This document shows positions 33,953 through 43,311 of a stretch of 64,000 nt of DNA, piece after piece. Location: NCBI GenBank assembly GCA_965215025.1, contig CBDCCV010000002.1:434001-498000 (forward strand), read 5' to 3'. Below the pieces are notes generated by a model that worked only from the letters and a program-made list of their open reading frames with translations, was not told the origin of the DNA and did no database searches. The stretch comes from CBDCCV01 sp965215025. Lineage in GTDB: Bacteria > Bacteroidota > Rhodothermia > Rhodothermales > Salinibacteraceae. Numbering within the stretch: the stretch's first letter is position 1; each line of letters opens with the position of its first letter. The position numbers were made by a program, and so were the translations under genes.

Positions 33953-34474
33953 TCAGGAGGCGTCGTCGTAGAGTTCGCTCTCGGAGACGGGCGGCGCCGC
34001 CTCGCCCTCGCCTTCGCGCTGGAGGCGGCGGCGGGCGGAGAAGAACGCACCGCGCGCCGGCTCTACCGGGGCGAACGCCTTGAAGCCGGTCGCCTCCGGC
34101 ACGTTGATGTAGACGGCTTCCATGCCGCCGCGCTTGAGGTAGGCCTCGTGCCAGAAGCCGGTGCCGCCCGTGTCGCGCAGAAACTGCTTCCACCACTGCC
34201 GGTGCGGCTCCGAGCGCGCCCACGCCTCCAGCGCCGCAAAGTCGCGCCAGTACTGCCGCATCCCGACGTGCGGCGGCACAAGCGAGTAGGTGATGTTTTC
34301 GTGCAGCAAGAGGCCGTCCGGCTTCTCGCCGGCGGCTCGCTGGATCTTCGGCCCGAAGCCGAGGAGTGTTTTCAGGCCGGTGATGGCGTTGACGCGCATC
34401 CCGAGGTAGATGACCACGAGGTCGGGATAGGCGGAGAGGTCTACGGTTTCGCGGTGGGCAGAGGGAGGAGGCAT
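33953..34474 (-). CDS. DUF4188 family protein (putative haem-type/monooxygenase-like)
   Basis: Starting at ATG 34474 the product has 173 residues. The DUF4188 pattern includes YPDLVVIYLGMRVNAITGLK, LGFGPKIQRA, then NITYSLVPPHVGMRQYWRDF, LEAWARSEPHRQWWKQFLRD and GGTGFWHEAYLKRGGMEAVY. The fold is ferredoxin-like, related to dimeric monooxygenases and aldoxime dehydratases; His residues are plentiful (HRQWW, GFWHEAY), but the chemistry is unproven. Its start is 5 bp after the stop of the MerR regulator gene, so the two form an operon, and the regulator probably controls this enzyme. The frame is open further upstream, but that part overlaps the MerR gene. Confidence 0.85.
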   Translation of the reverse strand: MPPPSAHRETVDLSAYPDLVVIYLGMRVNAITGLKTLLGFGPKIQRAAGEKPDGLLLHENITYSLVPPHVGMRQYWRDFAALEAWARSEPHRQWWKQFLRDTGGTGFWHEAYLKRGGMEAVYINVPEATGFKAFAPVEPARGAFFSARRRLQREGEGEAAPPVSESELYDDAS

Positions 34475-34479
34475 GGCGG

Positions 34480-35379
34480 CTACGCGGCTGGTTGTTCGAG
34501 CGGTTCGAGGGGAAGCTGCATCTCCAGCACGAGGTCGCTCACGTCGCACTGCTCGTGCTCGCGTCCGAAGAGGTTGACCTGGCGGTACGGCCCGCCGGCC
34601 CGGTATCCGTTGCGCCCGGCCCACAGGAAGAGTGCTGTGATGGCCTGCCCCACATCCGGCAGCGCGCCGTGATGCACGGTGCTCGCCATCCGCCCGGCTC
34701 CCGGAAGCGTGCGGGTGCAGACCTGCGGCGGATCGCCCGGCCCGTTTCCGGACGGCGGCGGCGCGTGAACCGGCGCTGCGCCGGAGTCGCTTTCAACGGC
34801 CACGGCCAGCTCCATGTCAATCTCCTCTTCGACGTACGCGGCGTTGTGGTACAGCGCCAACTCGGTGCCGGGCGTGGCGCCAGGCCGCTCGGCGAGGTAG
34901 TCGTACACGGCTCCGAAGAGCGAGCAGCGGTAGGCCGGCATGTCCTCCACGTGCGGAACGATGCGCCGCGCCGAGGCGACGTGCTGCGGCGCCACTTCTT
35001 TGAGCACGACCTCGTAGGGAGACGGCTGGCCTTCGTGCTCGATCCGCCGCATCCGCGCTTCCACCCGTGCGAGGCGGCGGCGGGCGTCTTCCACCTCATC
35101 GGCCAGTTCGGCCTGCCGCATCGCCAGCATCCCGCGCAGCTCCTCAGCGGGCAGGTCGCGTTCGAGCAGGGCGCCGATCTGCCGCAGCGAGAAGCCGAGG
35201 TCCTTGAGCGCGAGGAGGCGGTTCAGGCGCGGAAGCTGGCCGAGCGCGTAATAGCGGTAGCCGGTGGAGCGGTCCACCTCGGCGGGGCGCAGCAGCCCCC
35301 GCGCGTCGTAGTGCCGGAGCGCGCGCACCGTCACCTGCGCCAGGTGCGAGAACGCGCCGATTTTGAAGAGGTCAGACAC
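34480..35379 (-). CDS. MerR family regulator with GyrI-like effector-binding domain
   Basis: The 299-residue product, read from GTG 35379, has an N-terminal MerR helix-turn-helix and wing (KIGAFSHLAQVTVRALRHYD, RGLLRPAEVDRSTGYRYYAL) and a coiled-coil (about 85-120). The C-terminal GyrI-like small-molecule-binding domain (about 125-290) is shown by PYEVVLKEVAPQHVASARRI and PGAGRMASTVHHGALPDVGQ. This is the BmrR/TipA-like multidrug-sensing design. There are no metal-binding Cys at MerR positions. The domain contains a Pro/Gly-rich insertion (APPPSGNGPGDPPQV). The gene lies 5 bp before the DUF4188 gene on the same strand. Confidence 0.9.
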   Translation of the reverse strand: MSDLFKIGAFSHLAQVTVRALRHYDARGLLRPAEVDRSTGYRYYALGQLPRLNRLLALKDLGFSLRQIGALLERDLPAEELRGMLAMRQAELADEVEDARRRLARVEARMRRIEHEGQPSPYEVVLKEVAPQHVASARRIVPHVEDMPAYRCSLFGAVYDYLAERPGATPGTELALYHNAAYVEEEIDMELAVAVESDSGAAPVHAPPPSGNGPGDPPQVCTRTLPGAGRMASTVHHGALPDVGQAITALFLWAGRNGYRAGGPYRQVNLFGREHEQCDVSDLVLEMQLPLEPLEQPAA

Positions 35380-35587
35380 GGCGGAGGCGAAAGCCGGCGG
35401 CAGAGAGAAACGCGAAAACGCTCTGGCAGCGCTCCGGTGTACGATAAGCCCTCACGCTGCGGGAGGGTCAAGGCGCGCCGGACTGCACCTGCCACTTGTT
35501 ACAACCACTTCACGCACGGCGGATCCCTCGGTGCGCCGGCCCGCGTTGGACGCGCAACGCCGCCACCGCGACCATTCGCCATCCACG

Positions 35588-36046
35588 ATGCACACGCTCC
35601 TCGCACTCACCCTTTTTCCGATCCAAGCTGCCGCGCCGTCCATGCCTGATACCTCCGCCTTTCGCTTGGAAGACTACCAGTGGAAGAACCGCCTCGTGCT
35701 CGTCTTCGCCCCGTCGAAAAAAGCGCCGGCCTACGAGCAGCAGATGCGCCTTTTCGAGGCCACGCCCGACAGCCAGTTTGCCGAGCGCGACCTGCTCGTC
35801 TTCACGCTCCTGGCCGAGGGCGAAAGCCGCGCCGCTGGCCGCGCTCCTTCTGAAGAAGAGGCCGTCCGCCTGCGCGAGCGCTTCGAGGTCGGGACGGAAA
35901 GCTTCGCCGTCGTCCTCATCGGAAAAGACGGCACGGAGAAGCGGCGCGACGCCGCGCCCGTCGAGCCTGAAGCGCTCTTCCGCACCATCGACGCCATGCC
36001 CATGCGCCAGCGCGAAATGGAGCGGCAGCGGAATCCACGCCAGTAA
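35588..36046 (+). CDS. DUF4174 domain protein
   Basis: From ATG 35588 the product has 152 residues with a short hydrophobic start (MHTLLALTLFPIQAAAPS) that could be a signal peptide. The body shows the DUF4174 pattern: FRLEDYQWKNRLVLVFAPSK, EQQMRLFEATPDSQFAERDL, VFTLLAEGESRA and then FAVVLIGKDGTEKRRDAAPV. The fold is thioredoxin-like without the CxxC pair, so redox activity is unlikely; the function of the family is unknown. It is divergent from the MerR gene (208-bp gap). The frame is open upstream to 35363, but the residues there do not resemble the family. Confidence 0.82.
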   Translation: MHTLLALTLFPIQAAAPSMPDTSAFRLEDYQWKNRLVLVFAPSKKAPAYEQQMRLFEATPDSQFAERDLLVFTLLAEGESRAAGRAPSEEEAVRLRERFEVGTESFAVVLIGKDGTEKRRDAAPVEPEALFRTIDAMPMRQREMERQRNPRQ

Positions 36047-36143
36047 ACCAAGCAGCAGCGAGACGCGCGCCGGTAAGCCGAAGGGTCTTGCGTGGCGCAC
36101 TGCGGGGTACGAAAGGTAGCGTTTCCGCGCACGCGCGTTCGAG

Positions 36144-36566
36144 GTGGCCGCCCTGGTGTTCGGCCATGACGAGGTCGAAGGGATCCTCGACGACCCCATG
36201 CAGGCCGAGACGGACGGATTCCTGAGCACGCTCGCCGAAGCGTTCCCTTCCGGCTTTGCGCGTGACGCCCCTACCGAAGAGGCCCGCACTGAAGAGGCCG
36301 CCGCCGACCCCGCCGCCGGCTCCACCGCCGAGGCGCCCGCGCGTCCCGACCTCATGGGCTTCTTCCGAAGCCTCCTCACCAGCGGCGTCCGGGCCGCCGC
36401 CTCCGAGATCCGCCTCCTCCCCACGACGCAGGGGCACACGCGGATCCGCTTCGTCACCGAGAACGGGCCGCGCGACGCCGAGGAGCGGCGGTTCCAGATC
36501 GGCACGGCGCCCGCTGAGGAAGGCGCCGCTGGCCGCCGCGCCGTCGTCATCACCACGCTCGGCTGA
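36144..36566 (+). CDS. Hypothetical protein
   Basis: This 140-codon frame starts with GTG at 36144. The N-terminal 45 residues are acidic (VEGILDDPMQAETDGFLSTL), a Glu/Ala/Thr-rich linker follows, then a segment DLMGFFRSLLTSGVRAAASE followed by IRLLPTTQGHTRIRFVTENG. The last part vaguely recalls the region of type II/IV secretion ATPases before the ATP site (ASDIH...P...R.RF.G), but no nucleotide-binding part exists. No close family is recognised, and there are open frames on the other strand too, so coding status is moderate. It converges on the M1 peptidase gene, with stops 29 bp apart. Confidence 0.45.
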   Translation: MAALVFGHDEVEGILDDPMQAETDGFLSTLAEAFPSGFARDAPTEEARTEEAAADPAAGSTAEAPARPDLMGFFRSLLTSGVRAAASEIRLLPTTQGHTRIRFVTENGPRDAEERRFQIGTAPAEEGAAGRRAVVITTLG

Positions 36567-36595
36567 AAACGCCTTAGCCGCGCCGCGGCCCCGCG

Positions 36596-39500
36596 TCACG
36601 GACGCACGGTGAGGCCCAGGAGCCAGCGAAACGCAAGCTCGTCCTGGCCCCGTTCGATGAAGTCCGGGTCGCTGGCCCAGAGGGGAAACTTCGCCGTGAG
36701 GTAGAGGCCCTGGAGCACGTCCGACTGCCCCGTCCAGCGGCTGAGCGCGCCGACGGAAGAAACGTCGTAGCGGAGGCCGAGGCCGGCGTCGGCCACGAAT
36801 TCATCCACATCGAGAAACTCAAAGCGGTCCTCGCGCCAGACGCGGCCGATGCCGGAGAAGGCGTCGAAGCGGAGCGGACGCAGCCAACGGTTCTCGGCGA
36901 GCGCGCCGGTAGAGAGCGTGAGGCGGCCTGCGAGGAGGCGGTCGCCGGTAAAGCGGTCCGCCGTCGGACGGAGACGCTCCGCGTTCAGGTAGGCTACCGG
37001 CCCGGCATCAGCAAAAGGAACGAGGTGGGCGTCCTCTACGGGATCGGCAAAGGCTGACGAAGCGGTGCGGAAAGCGTCGCTGCGCCAGGCCTCTTCGACC
37101 GAGGCGCCGCCGAGGCGGAACTGCTTGTGAAAGGCCAGCCCGTCGTTGCCGATGCCCACAGCCAGCGCTGCGCGCCCGGCGAGCGGGCCGAGCGGCAGGC
37201 TCTTCTGCGCGCCGAGCATGATCTTCGTCGCGTTCTGCTCCGGCGGCTCGAAATCGCTCTCGCTGCGCGAGCGCACCGACGTGCCGACCTCGCCGGCCAC
37301 GCGCACGTAGTCCGGTCCGTCCTCGATGGCGTAGCCGAGCCGCGCCGAGATCATGTGCTCACGCCGGAACGGGTTATACAACTGGCCGAGCGCGAGAGGC
37401 ACCACGTCAGGAGGGTTGTCGAGAACTAAATCCTCCGGTATCGCCGAGTAATCCGCCCTGAAGACGCGGTCCGTCGGGTTCAGTTGATGAAGGAGACCGA
37501 GCGTGAGGCCTTGCGCCGCGTCGCTGCCGTAAGCGTCGAGCGGCTGGCGGAGCGTGATCCGGTTTTCGAGAAAGCCTTGGCGCTTCTGAAAGTCGAACAG
37601 CAACTCGGCGCGCGGCCCGAGGGCGTCCACGTCGAGCGCGTACTCCAGCCCGTAGTCGAGGCCGTCAAACCACGAGGTCTCTAAGTCAACTTCCGGGCAT
37701 TCATCTACGCAAAATGAAAAGGGATTGTCCTCGATGCCGACGATCTCCGGCTCCTCGCCGCCGGAAAACAAGACCTGCGGCCAGAGCTTGAGCGTGGCTG
37801 CGAAGCGGTGCTGCCCGAAGAGGTACTGCCCCCGCGCCTGCGCCCCCACGCCCGGCCCGAAGTCGTGCGCGTACTGCGCTAAGGGCCGGTAGCCCACGCG
37901 GTAGTCGAACCAGCTCTGCCCCGGCGGCTGGAGAAAGCGCGCCTCCAGCGGAAAGCCGGACGTGTTGTTGAGCCGGTTCACATCCGGCGTTTTTCCGAGC
38001 GGGTCCACCTCGGCTTTCACGGGTCGCGCCGGCAGATCGCTCACGGTGAACGTGTACTCGGGTGAGGTCCACGGCCACGGCTCAGTCACCGTCCAGCCTT
38101 CGGGCACGGACTTGTGCCCCTGCATGATGCCCAGCGGCACGTTCACCCACTGCTCGGAGCCGTCGGCGAGCGTGAGTCTGACGTCGGCGGGCATGGCGAC
38201 TTCGGCTTTGCGCTCTAAGGTGACGGTGGCCGTGTACCCGTTGCCGTCCTGGCGCGCGTCGAGATCCGTAAGGGCGTAGTCGTAGGGGCGGTTCATGTCG
38301 GCGAACTGCTCGAAGTACCAGTCGAGCCGGAGGCCGCTCACGTCCTCGGCCGTCTTTTCGAGGTCCTGCGGGTCGACGTGGTCGAAGAGGTAGCGGTCGT
38401 AGAGCGCTTTGAGCCAGGCGTCGCGGAGCGGGTCCGAGATGACGTAGCCGAGCATGTCCACGATCATCTCGCCGCCGGGGTAGGAGGCCGTGCCGTAGGC
38501 GGCGTTCGTCGAGAACCAGTCGGCCGGCGTGTTGAACGTCTCCAAGAGGCCGAGGCGCCGCAGGTTTAAGACGCTGAGGTAGGCGCCGAGGTGGCTCGCC
38601 GGCTGCGTGCCCATCACGTGCGCTACGCCCTCGTCCGTGGCGTAGGAGGTGAAGCCCTCGTCGATCCACGAGTACTCGGCCTCGTTCATGCCGAGCATGG
38701 CGTAGAACCACTCGTGGGCGGCCTCGTGCGCGGTCACGCCCAGGAGTGAGGCCGGCGAGCGCCGCCCGGTGAGGAAGTTGATCATGGGGTACTCCATCCC
38801 GCCGTCGCCCGCCTGGGTCACGGTGAACTGCGGGTAGGCGTACGGCCCGTACTCGTCCGAGAAAAAGCCGATGAGGTCCGGTACCCAGTCCGACATCGGC
38901 GCCCACCTGTCGGCCACGCCGGGCTGGTAGAGAAGGTGGTAGTCCGTGCCGTCTTGGACGAAATACTCGTGGATGTAGTCCGGGTCGGCGGCCCAGGCGA
39001 AGTCGTGCACGTTTTCGGCGACGAAGTGCCACGTGAGCGAATCGCCCTCGGCAAAGGAAGCGTCCTCGGGCGTCCACGTGCCGGGCTGCTCGTAGCCGTG
39101 GCCGACCTCGGAGGCGTTCTGCAAGACGCCCGTGGCGCCGATGACGTACTTCGCCGGCGCCGTGATCTGGACGTCGAAGGTGCCGAAGGGCGCGTAGAAC
39201 TCGCGGCCGATGTACGGGTCGGCGTGCCAGCCCTCTTCGTCGTACATGGCGAGCTTGGGGTACCACTGGCTCATCGAGAAGTCGATGCCCTCGCGGCTGT
39301 CGCGGCCGGAGCGGCGCGTTTGGAGCGGCACCTGCGAGCGGAAGGTCATCTCGAACACGGCTGTCTCGCCCGGCAGAATCGGCTCGGCCAGGTCCACGCG
39401 CACGACCGTGTCCGTCCGCTCGAACGAAACGGGCGCACCGTCCTGCTCCAACGAAAGAATCTCGTGGAAGCCGACCTCGTCAGGGCCGAGATTGAAAATG

Positions 39501-39784
39501 CGCGGGACGACACGCGAGTCCGGGTCGGGGAGCACGCGGTTGCGCTCGGCCATCATCGACTGCGGATCGAAGGCGTTGAAGTAGAGATGGTAAAACACCT
39601 GCCGCAGCGTATCGGGCGAGTTGTTGGTGTATTCGAGGCGCTGCGTCCCGCGCATCTGGTGGCGGTCGGCCAGGAGCGTGACGTCCATGTCATACGCCAC
39701 GCTTTGCTGCCACGCGGACTGGGCGCGGGCGCCGGTGGCGAAAAGCAGCAGGGCGAGCGTGCAGAAAAAGAGGCGGAGCGGCAT
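36596..39784 (-). CDS. Large M1 family metallopeptidase with long C-terminal extension
   Basis: From ATG 39784 the product has 1062 residues: a signal peptide (1-20, ending TGARAQ), an M1 aminopeptidase-like beta domain and the catalytic domain. The zinc site reads VTAHEAAHEWF, with the third ligand Glu exactly 18 residues after the second His in YSWIDEGFTSY; the preceding exopeptidase-type motif is GDGGMEYPMI. About 450 residues follow, with alternating hydrophobic strands (RGQYLFGQHRFAATLKLWPQ, DYVRVAGEVGTSVRSRSESD, DVLQGLYLTAKFPLWASD), as in an outer-membrane beta-barrel, and the last residues end in an aromatic/hydrophobic pattern. It may therefore be a surface- or periplasm-facing peptidase anchored by its own barrel; that is inference. 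The frame is open to 40036, but no signal peptide exists there. Confidence 0.86.
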   Translation of the reverse strand: MPLRLFFCTLALLLFATGARAQSAWQQSVAYDMDVTLLADRHQMRGTQRLEYTNNSPDTLRQVFYHLYFNAFDPQSMMAERNRVLPDPDSRVVPRIFNLGPDEVGFHEILSLEQDGAPVSFERTDTVVRVDLAEPILPGETAVFEMTFRSQVPLQTRRSGRDSREGIDFSMSQWYPKLAMYDEEGWHADPYIGREFYAPFGTFDVQITAPAKYVIGATGVLQNASEVGHGYEQPGTWTPEDASFAEGDSLTWHFVAENVHDFAWAADPDYIHEYFVQDGTDYHLLYQPGVADRWAPMSDWVPDLIGFFSDEYGPYAYPQFTVTQAGDGGMEYPMINFLTGRRSPASLLGVTAHEAAHEWFYAMLGMNEAEYSWIDEGFTSYATDEGVAHVMGTQPASHLGAYLSVLNLRRLGLLETFNTPADWFSTNAAYGTASYPGGEMIVDMLGYVISDPLRDAWLKALYDRYLFDHVDPQDLEKTAEDVSGLRLDWYFEQFADMNRPYDYALTDLDARQDGNGYTATVTLERKAEVAMPADVRLTLADGSEQWVNVPLGIMQGHKSVPEGWTVTEPWPWTSPEYTFTVSDLPARPVKAEVDPLGKTPDVNRLNNTSGFPLEARFLQPPGQSWFDYRVGYRPLAQYAHDFGPGVGAQARGQYLFGQHRFAATLKLWPQVLFSGGEEPEIVGIEDNPFSFCVDECPEVDLETSWFDGLDYGLEYALDVDALGPRAELLFDFQKRQGFLENRITLRQPLDAYGSDAAQGLTLGLLHQLNPTDRVFRADYSAIPEDLVLDNPPDVVPLALGQLYNPFRREHMISARLGYAIEDGPDYVRVAGEVGTSVRSRSESDFEPPEQNATKIMLGAQKSLPLGPLAGRAALAVGIGNDGLAFHKQFRLGGASVEEAWRSDAFRTASSAFADPVEDAHLVPFADAGPVAYLNAERLRPTADRFTGDRLLAGRLTLSTGALAENRWLRPLRFDAFSGIGRVWREDRFEFLDVDEFVADAGLGLRYDVSSVGALSRWTGQSDVLQGLYLTAKFPLWASDPDFIERGQDELAFRWLLGLTVRP

Positions 39785-40117
39785 GGATGGGAGAAAGGCA
39801 GAACGGAGAGAGTGGACACCTGATCGTACGAAGGGAAGCGGATGCCGTGCAACTGCCGCGCTTGAACAACTCGATCCTTTGGGCAACCCCGATTCCCGGT
39901 GCGTAGCGGGCAGCCTCGGGGGAGCCGACGGTGACCCGCTTGCTCTGGGAATTGCGTATCTCCGGCAGAAGCCCCCATCGCCGCAGAAGCTGCCTTGGGG
40001 GCACCGTGATCTCGCCTGAAAAGGTACGCGGCACAACGCGCGCTGCTTTGTTCAGCGGCTGGCGCTCTCCGCCTCCGGTGAGACCCATTCGTTGCACCAC
40101 TCAAGACGGAGAAGACC
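39785..40117. other. Divergent intergenic region of 333 bp
   Basis: No gene is seen. The region separates the M1 peptidase and the beta-helix protein, so it should carry both promoters, but no consensus stands out. A 7-bp hairpin (GCCCCCA 39971-39977 with TGGGGGC 39996-40002) is present without a T-run. The last 20 bases hold a purine-rich GACGGAGAAG ribosome site for the gene at 40118. Confidence 0.5.
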
Positions 40118-41614
40118 ATGCGCAACCCAATTAGATCATGGATAGGGCTGTTGATCCTCGTTTTCGTAACCTCGCTCATCCTGCTATCGGTTCCGTCCGC
40201 CTCGGCGCAGGCGCCCGGCGGGGTGTGGTTCGCAAGGGCGGGCGCAGGCGGAGATGGCACGAGCGCCGCAAGCCCCGTCGGCTCAACGGCTGCGCTCGAC
40301 AGCCTCACCGCGCCGGGCGATGTCATTTTTCTGCTTCCGAGCGAGGCTCCACTCAACGGCGGACTCGCGCTCAAGACCGGGCAGGCGCTGATCGGCCTAT
40401 CCGAGGCCGGCCGTAAGCCCGTAATCACGAACACCGATTCCACGCGAAACGGAGGGAATGGGATCGTTCTCGATCAAGACAACCGCATCTGGAACGTGCG
40501 CATCGAGAACACCTACGCGAGCGGGGTGCTTGGCACCGGCGTCTCCGGTACGCGAATGGACGGGGTAGAAATCAGCGGCGCAAACGGGTCCGGGTCGTCC
40601 ACGGCGGCGGGGATCAGGGCCATGGGCGGCCCGGTGCCGCACGGCGGCATCGTCTTCATTGCCACGGGGCCGGACGTCTCGGTCGAGAACCGCGTGGACG
40701 GGTCGGAGGTCGTAGATGCTGCGGGGGTCGGCATCGGAGCCTTGGCGTTTGGCGCGGCGCAGAGCCGCCTGATCGTAAGCGGCACCCGCGTGGAGGGCGG
40801 GACCCTGGTGGGCTTCTCCGATGCGGGGATCGCCGCGCTGGCGGAGGGGCCGTCGTCGGCGGTCCGCCTGGAGCTTACGGACTCGGCCGTGCGCGGCCGC
40901 GTGAGCCGAGCCGGCCGCAACGTCGTCGTGCTCGCGAGCGCCGACGCGAGCGCGCGCGCGCGCATCGAGCGCTCCCACGTAAGCGAATCGGGCCAGGACG
41001 GCGTCATCGGGGTCGCCGCTTTGATCCCGGCGCGGGTGAGCATCGAGATCTCGGACTCGGTGATCGAAAAAGCCGCGCAGATCAACGTCGAGGGGACGAT
41101 CCTCAACCTGCCCGCCTTCGATGCGTCTCGAACGCAGGAGACCAGCGTAGCGATAGAGGTGGACGGCAGCATCATCCGCGAGGCCGGCGCCTTCGGGGAG
41201 TTTCCGGGCGATGCCTTCAACGTCTGGGTGGGGTCCTCGGCCAGCGCGCAGCAGTTCGATCCAAGCGCGCAGGTCCCATTCCCCTCCGGCAGCTACCGCC
41301 TCGCGGTTCGGAACAGCCGGATCGAGGGCGCACGCGACTACGGTTTCGGGATCGGCAGCGATGCGGCGAGGTGGGGGATCGCGCCGGAAGGGAGCACGTT
41401 CGAGGTGGTGCTGCACGAGAATGACATCGCAGCCAACGGCACGGCCGAGATCGTGGTTCGTGCGCCGCAGGCCCGCGTAGACGCCCGGCGAAACTGCTGG
41501 AGCACTCCTGACGGGCTTCCCGAAGAACGCCTCGTGTTGGAAGAGACGGCGGAGCGCTCCCACGTTGACCTGGCGGAGCCGCTCTCGTCGTGTGCGACCC
41601 CGAAGCCGCAATGA
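40118..41614 (+). CDS. Secreted right-handed parallel beta-helix protein
   Basis: The 498-residue product has a signal peptide (1-31, ending PSASAQ) and then the pattern WFARAGAGGDGTSAASPVGS, typical of DUF1565/pectate-lyase-like beta-helix proteins. Successive turns follow (IVLDQDNRIWNVRIENTYAS, GVSGTRMDGVEISGANGSGS and several ELTDSAVRGRVSRAGRN-like repeats). No catalytic residues of pectate lyases can be assigned. The last 60 residues contain RVDARRNCWSTPDGLPEERL. The start is preceded by GACGGAGAAG. Base composition looks slightly lower in G+C than that of the neighbours. The ligand is unknown, perhaps a polysaccharide. Confidence 0.8.
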   Translation: MRNPIRSWIGLLILVFVTSLILLSVPSASAQAPGGVWFARAGAGGDGTSAASPVGSTAALDSLTAPGDVIFLLPSEAPLNGGLALKTGQALIGLSEAGRKPVITNTDSTRNGGNGIVLDQDNRIWNVRIENTYASGVLGTGVSGTRMDGVEISGANGSGSSTAAGIRAMGGPVPHGGIVFIATGPDVSVENRVDGSEVVDAAGVGIGALAFGAAQSRLIVSGTRVEGGTLVGFSDAGIAALAEGPSSAVRLELTDSAVRGRVSRAGRNVVVLASADASARARIERSHVSESGQDGVIGVAALIPARVSIEISDSVIEKAAQINVEGTILNLPAFDASRTQETSVAIEVDGSIIREAGAFGEFPGDAFNVWVGSSASAQQFDPSAQVPFPSGSYRLAVRNSRIEGARDYGFGIGSDAARWGIAPEGSTFEVVLHENDIAANGTAEIVVRAPQARVDARRNCWSTPDGLPEERLVLEETAERSHVDLAEPLSSCATPKPQ

Positions 41615-41668
41615 GTCCGCCGGGCGTTCTCATTTCATCATGATCCATCGCCGCTTTGAGCCTCGCCC

Positions 41669-42166
41669 ATGAGTGCTTCCCGCTTGCCGCTCGCCTTTCC
41701 GCTCTGCGCTGCGCTGCTTCTCATGGCCGCCTGCGCGTCGCCATCTGATGGAGAAGAAGCCGCGCCCGCCGCGCCGGAAGCGCAGACCGAGGCGCAAGCG
41801 CTCGTGGACGAAGCCATCGCCGCGCACGGGATGCAGGCGCTCGGCAACGCCGTAGTGGAGTTCGACTTCCGCGACGCGCACTTCACCGTGCGGCGCGAGG
41901 GCAGACAGTTCCGCTACGAGCGCGCCTACACCGATTCCGCCGGCACCATTTGGGGAAACGGGACGCGCGTCCAGGCCGCTGATTTCGCCAAAAAGGGCAC
42001 GCTCACGGACCGAATCCGCCGGCACGACGCGGGCCGGCTGCTGCTCGTCGCCCGCGTCCTGCTCAGAAAAAAGCCCCGACCAAGCGCCCCCTTCCCTGTT
42101 ATCCTTCCTCTGATCCCTCAAACAGCCACCTGCCCGATAAGCCACGCGCAGCCGAGCGCGGCGTAG
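41669..42166 (+). CDS. Probably truncated lipoprotein gene
   Basis: The first 100 residues look like a genuine lipoprotein: signal peptide with lipobox (FPLCAALLLMAAC, Cys22), an Ala/Glu linker and a domain start (QALVDEAIAAHGMQALGNAV, EFDFRDAHFTVRREGRQFRY, ERAYTDSAGTI). This start recalls a Bacteroidota lipoprotein family of about 250 residues (DUF6503-like, from memory). After about residue 105 the sequence changes to Arg/Leu/Pro-rich text without domain character, and the stop falls inside the 3' end of the convergent DUF819 gene. The most economical reading is a 3'-truncated gene of which only the N-terminal third is original. It may be non-functional. Confidence 0.5.
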   Translation: MSASRLPLAFPLCAALLLMAACASPSDGEEAAPAAPEAQTEAQALVDEAIAAHGMQALGNAVVEFDFRDAHFTVRREGRQFRYERAYTDSAGTIWGNGTRVQAADFAKKGTLTDRIRRHDAGRLLLVARVLLRKKPRPSAPFPVILPLIPQTATCPISHAQPSAA

Positions 42167-43311
42167 ATCCCTAAGATGTACCCCGCCACGCCCATCAACA
42201 GGCCGATGGAGACGAGCGCCGGGCGGTAGACGCCCGCCACAATCGGCGCCGAGGCCGCGCCGCCCACGTTCGCCATCGAGCCGACGGCCACGAAAAAAAG
42301 CGGCGCCCGCACCAGCCGCGCCACGCCGAAGAGGACGGCCACGTGGATGGCGATCCAGAAGACACCCGCCGCCAGGTAGAGCGGCACCTCGAGCACGCGC
42401 GCCAGATCCGCCTTCGCGCCGATGGAGGTGAGGAGGAGGTAGAGCGCGAAGTAACCGATACGCGAGGCACCCACCTCTTCGAGCTTTTGCAAGGGCGTGA
42501 ACGAGAGCGCCAGGCCCGCCGTCACCACGATGAGGATGGCCCACGTGCCGCTCGAAATCACCGCGCCCAGCTCGGGCAGGAGCGCGCCGAGGTAGCGCCC
42601 GAGCACGGCGGCGGCAAAGCCGAGGCCGGCCACGACGGCGAGGTCGGCGGTCGTGGCGGGGCGGCGCTCCTGCTCGTAGGCCTCCACCGTGGCCGAGAGC
42701 CTTTCGATGGCCCCGGTGTCGGCACCGACCCAGCGGTCGAAGCGCGCCTGCGAGGCGCTCAGCGCGATGAGGACGCCCATCCACCCGTAGCCCGCCACCA
42801 CGTCCACGACGAGGAGCGGGGCGAGCACGGCATCCGAGGCGCCCACGCTTTCCTTGATGGCCACGAGGTTGGCCGTCCCGCCGATCCAGCTTCCGGAGAG
42901 CGCGGCAAAGCCCTTCCACGCCTCCGGATCGTCGAAAAAAGGACCGAAAATGGCGAACGTGATCGGCCCACCGAGGACGATGCCGAGCGTCCCGGCCAGC
43001 ATCATCACCAGGGCGAGCCAGCCCAGGCTCAGGATCGCGGGCAGGTCTGCCGTGATCATCAGGAGGAAGAGCGAGAAGAGGAGCAGGTACGTGCTCATCC
43101 AGTCGTAGACCACGCTCGAGGCCGGGACGAGGCCGAAGGTGGTGGCAAGCATCGGCACGAAGTACGCCCAGATCACGGGTGGGACGTACTCGAAAAACGT
43201 CTTCAGCTTTTCGAGCGTGCTCAGCCAGAATACCAGCGCCAGGACCGCCGCCAGAAAAGCGAAGACGGCCATCGGCGCGGCGAAAAGCGGTTCGGCAAAG
43301 CGGAGGGGCAT
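42118..43311 (-). CDS. DUF819 family integral membrane protein
   Basis: From ATG 43311 the 397-residue product has about 11 transmembrane helices. DUF819 (YjcL-like) features are visible: VPPVIWAYFVPMLATTFGLV, LLLFSLFLLMITADLPAILS, then SGSWIGGTANLVAIKESVGA, and in the second half LYLLLTSIGAKADL and FFVAVGSMANVGGAASAPIV. The two glycine/asparagine-rich half-site motifs (GGTANLVA and ANVGGAASAP) suggest an inverted repeat structure like that of carboxylate transporters. The substrate is unknown. The frame is open to 43401, but residues before 43311 are not hydrophobic. It converges on the truncated lipoprotein gene. Confidence 0.9.
   Translation of the reverse strand: MPLRFAEPLFAAPMAVFAFLAAVLALVFWLSTLEKLKTFFEYVPPVIWAYFVPMLATTFGLVPASSVVYDWMSTYLLLFSLFLLMITADLPAILSLGWLALVMMLAGTLGIVLGGPITFAIFGPFFDDPEAWKGFAALSGSWIGGTANLVAIKESVGASDAVLAPLLVVDVVAGYGWMGVLIALSASQARFDRWVGADTGAIERLSATVEAYEQERRPATTADLAVVAGLGFAAAVLGRYLGALLPELGAVISSGTWAILIVVTAGLALSFTPLQKLEEVGASRIGYFALYLLLTSIGAKADLARVLEVPLYLAAGVFWIAIHVAVLFGVARLVRAPLFFVAVGSMANVGGAASAPIVAGVYRPALVSIGLLMGVAGYILGIYAALGCAWLIGQVAV

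Noticed and set aside
35510..36556. 348-codon minus-strand frame opposite the DUF4174 gene
   Set aside because: It covers a recognisable plus-strand DUF4174 protein and shows no family motifs.
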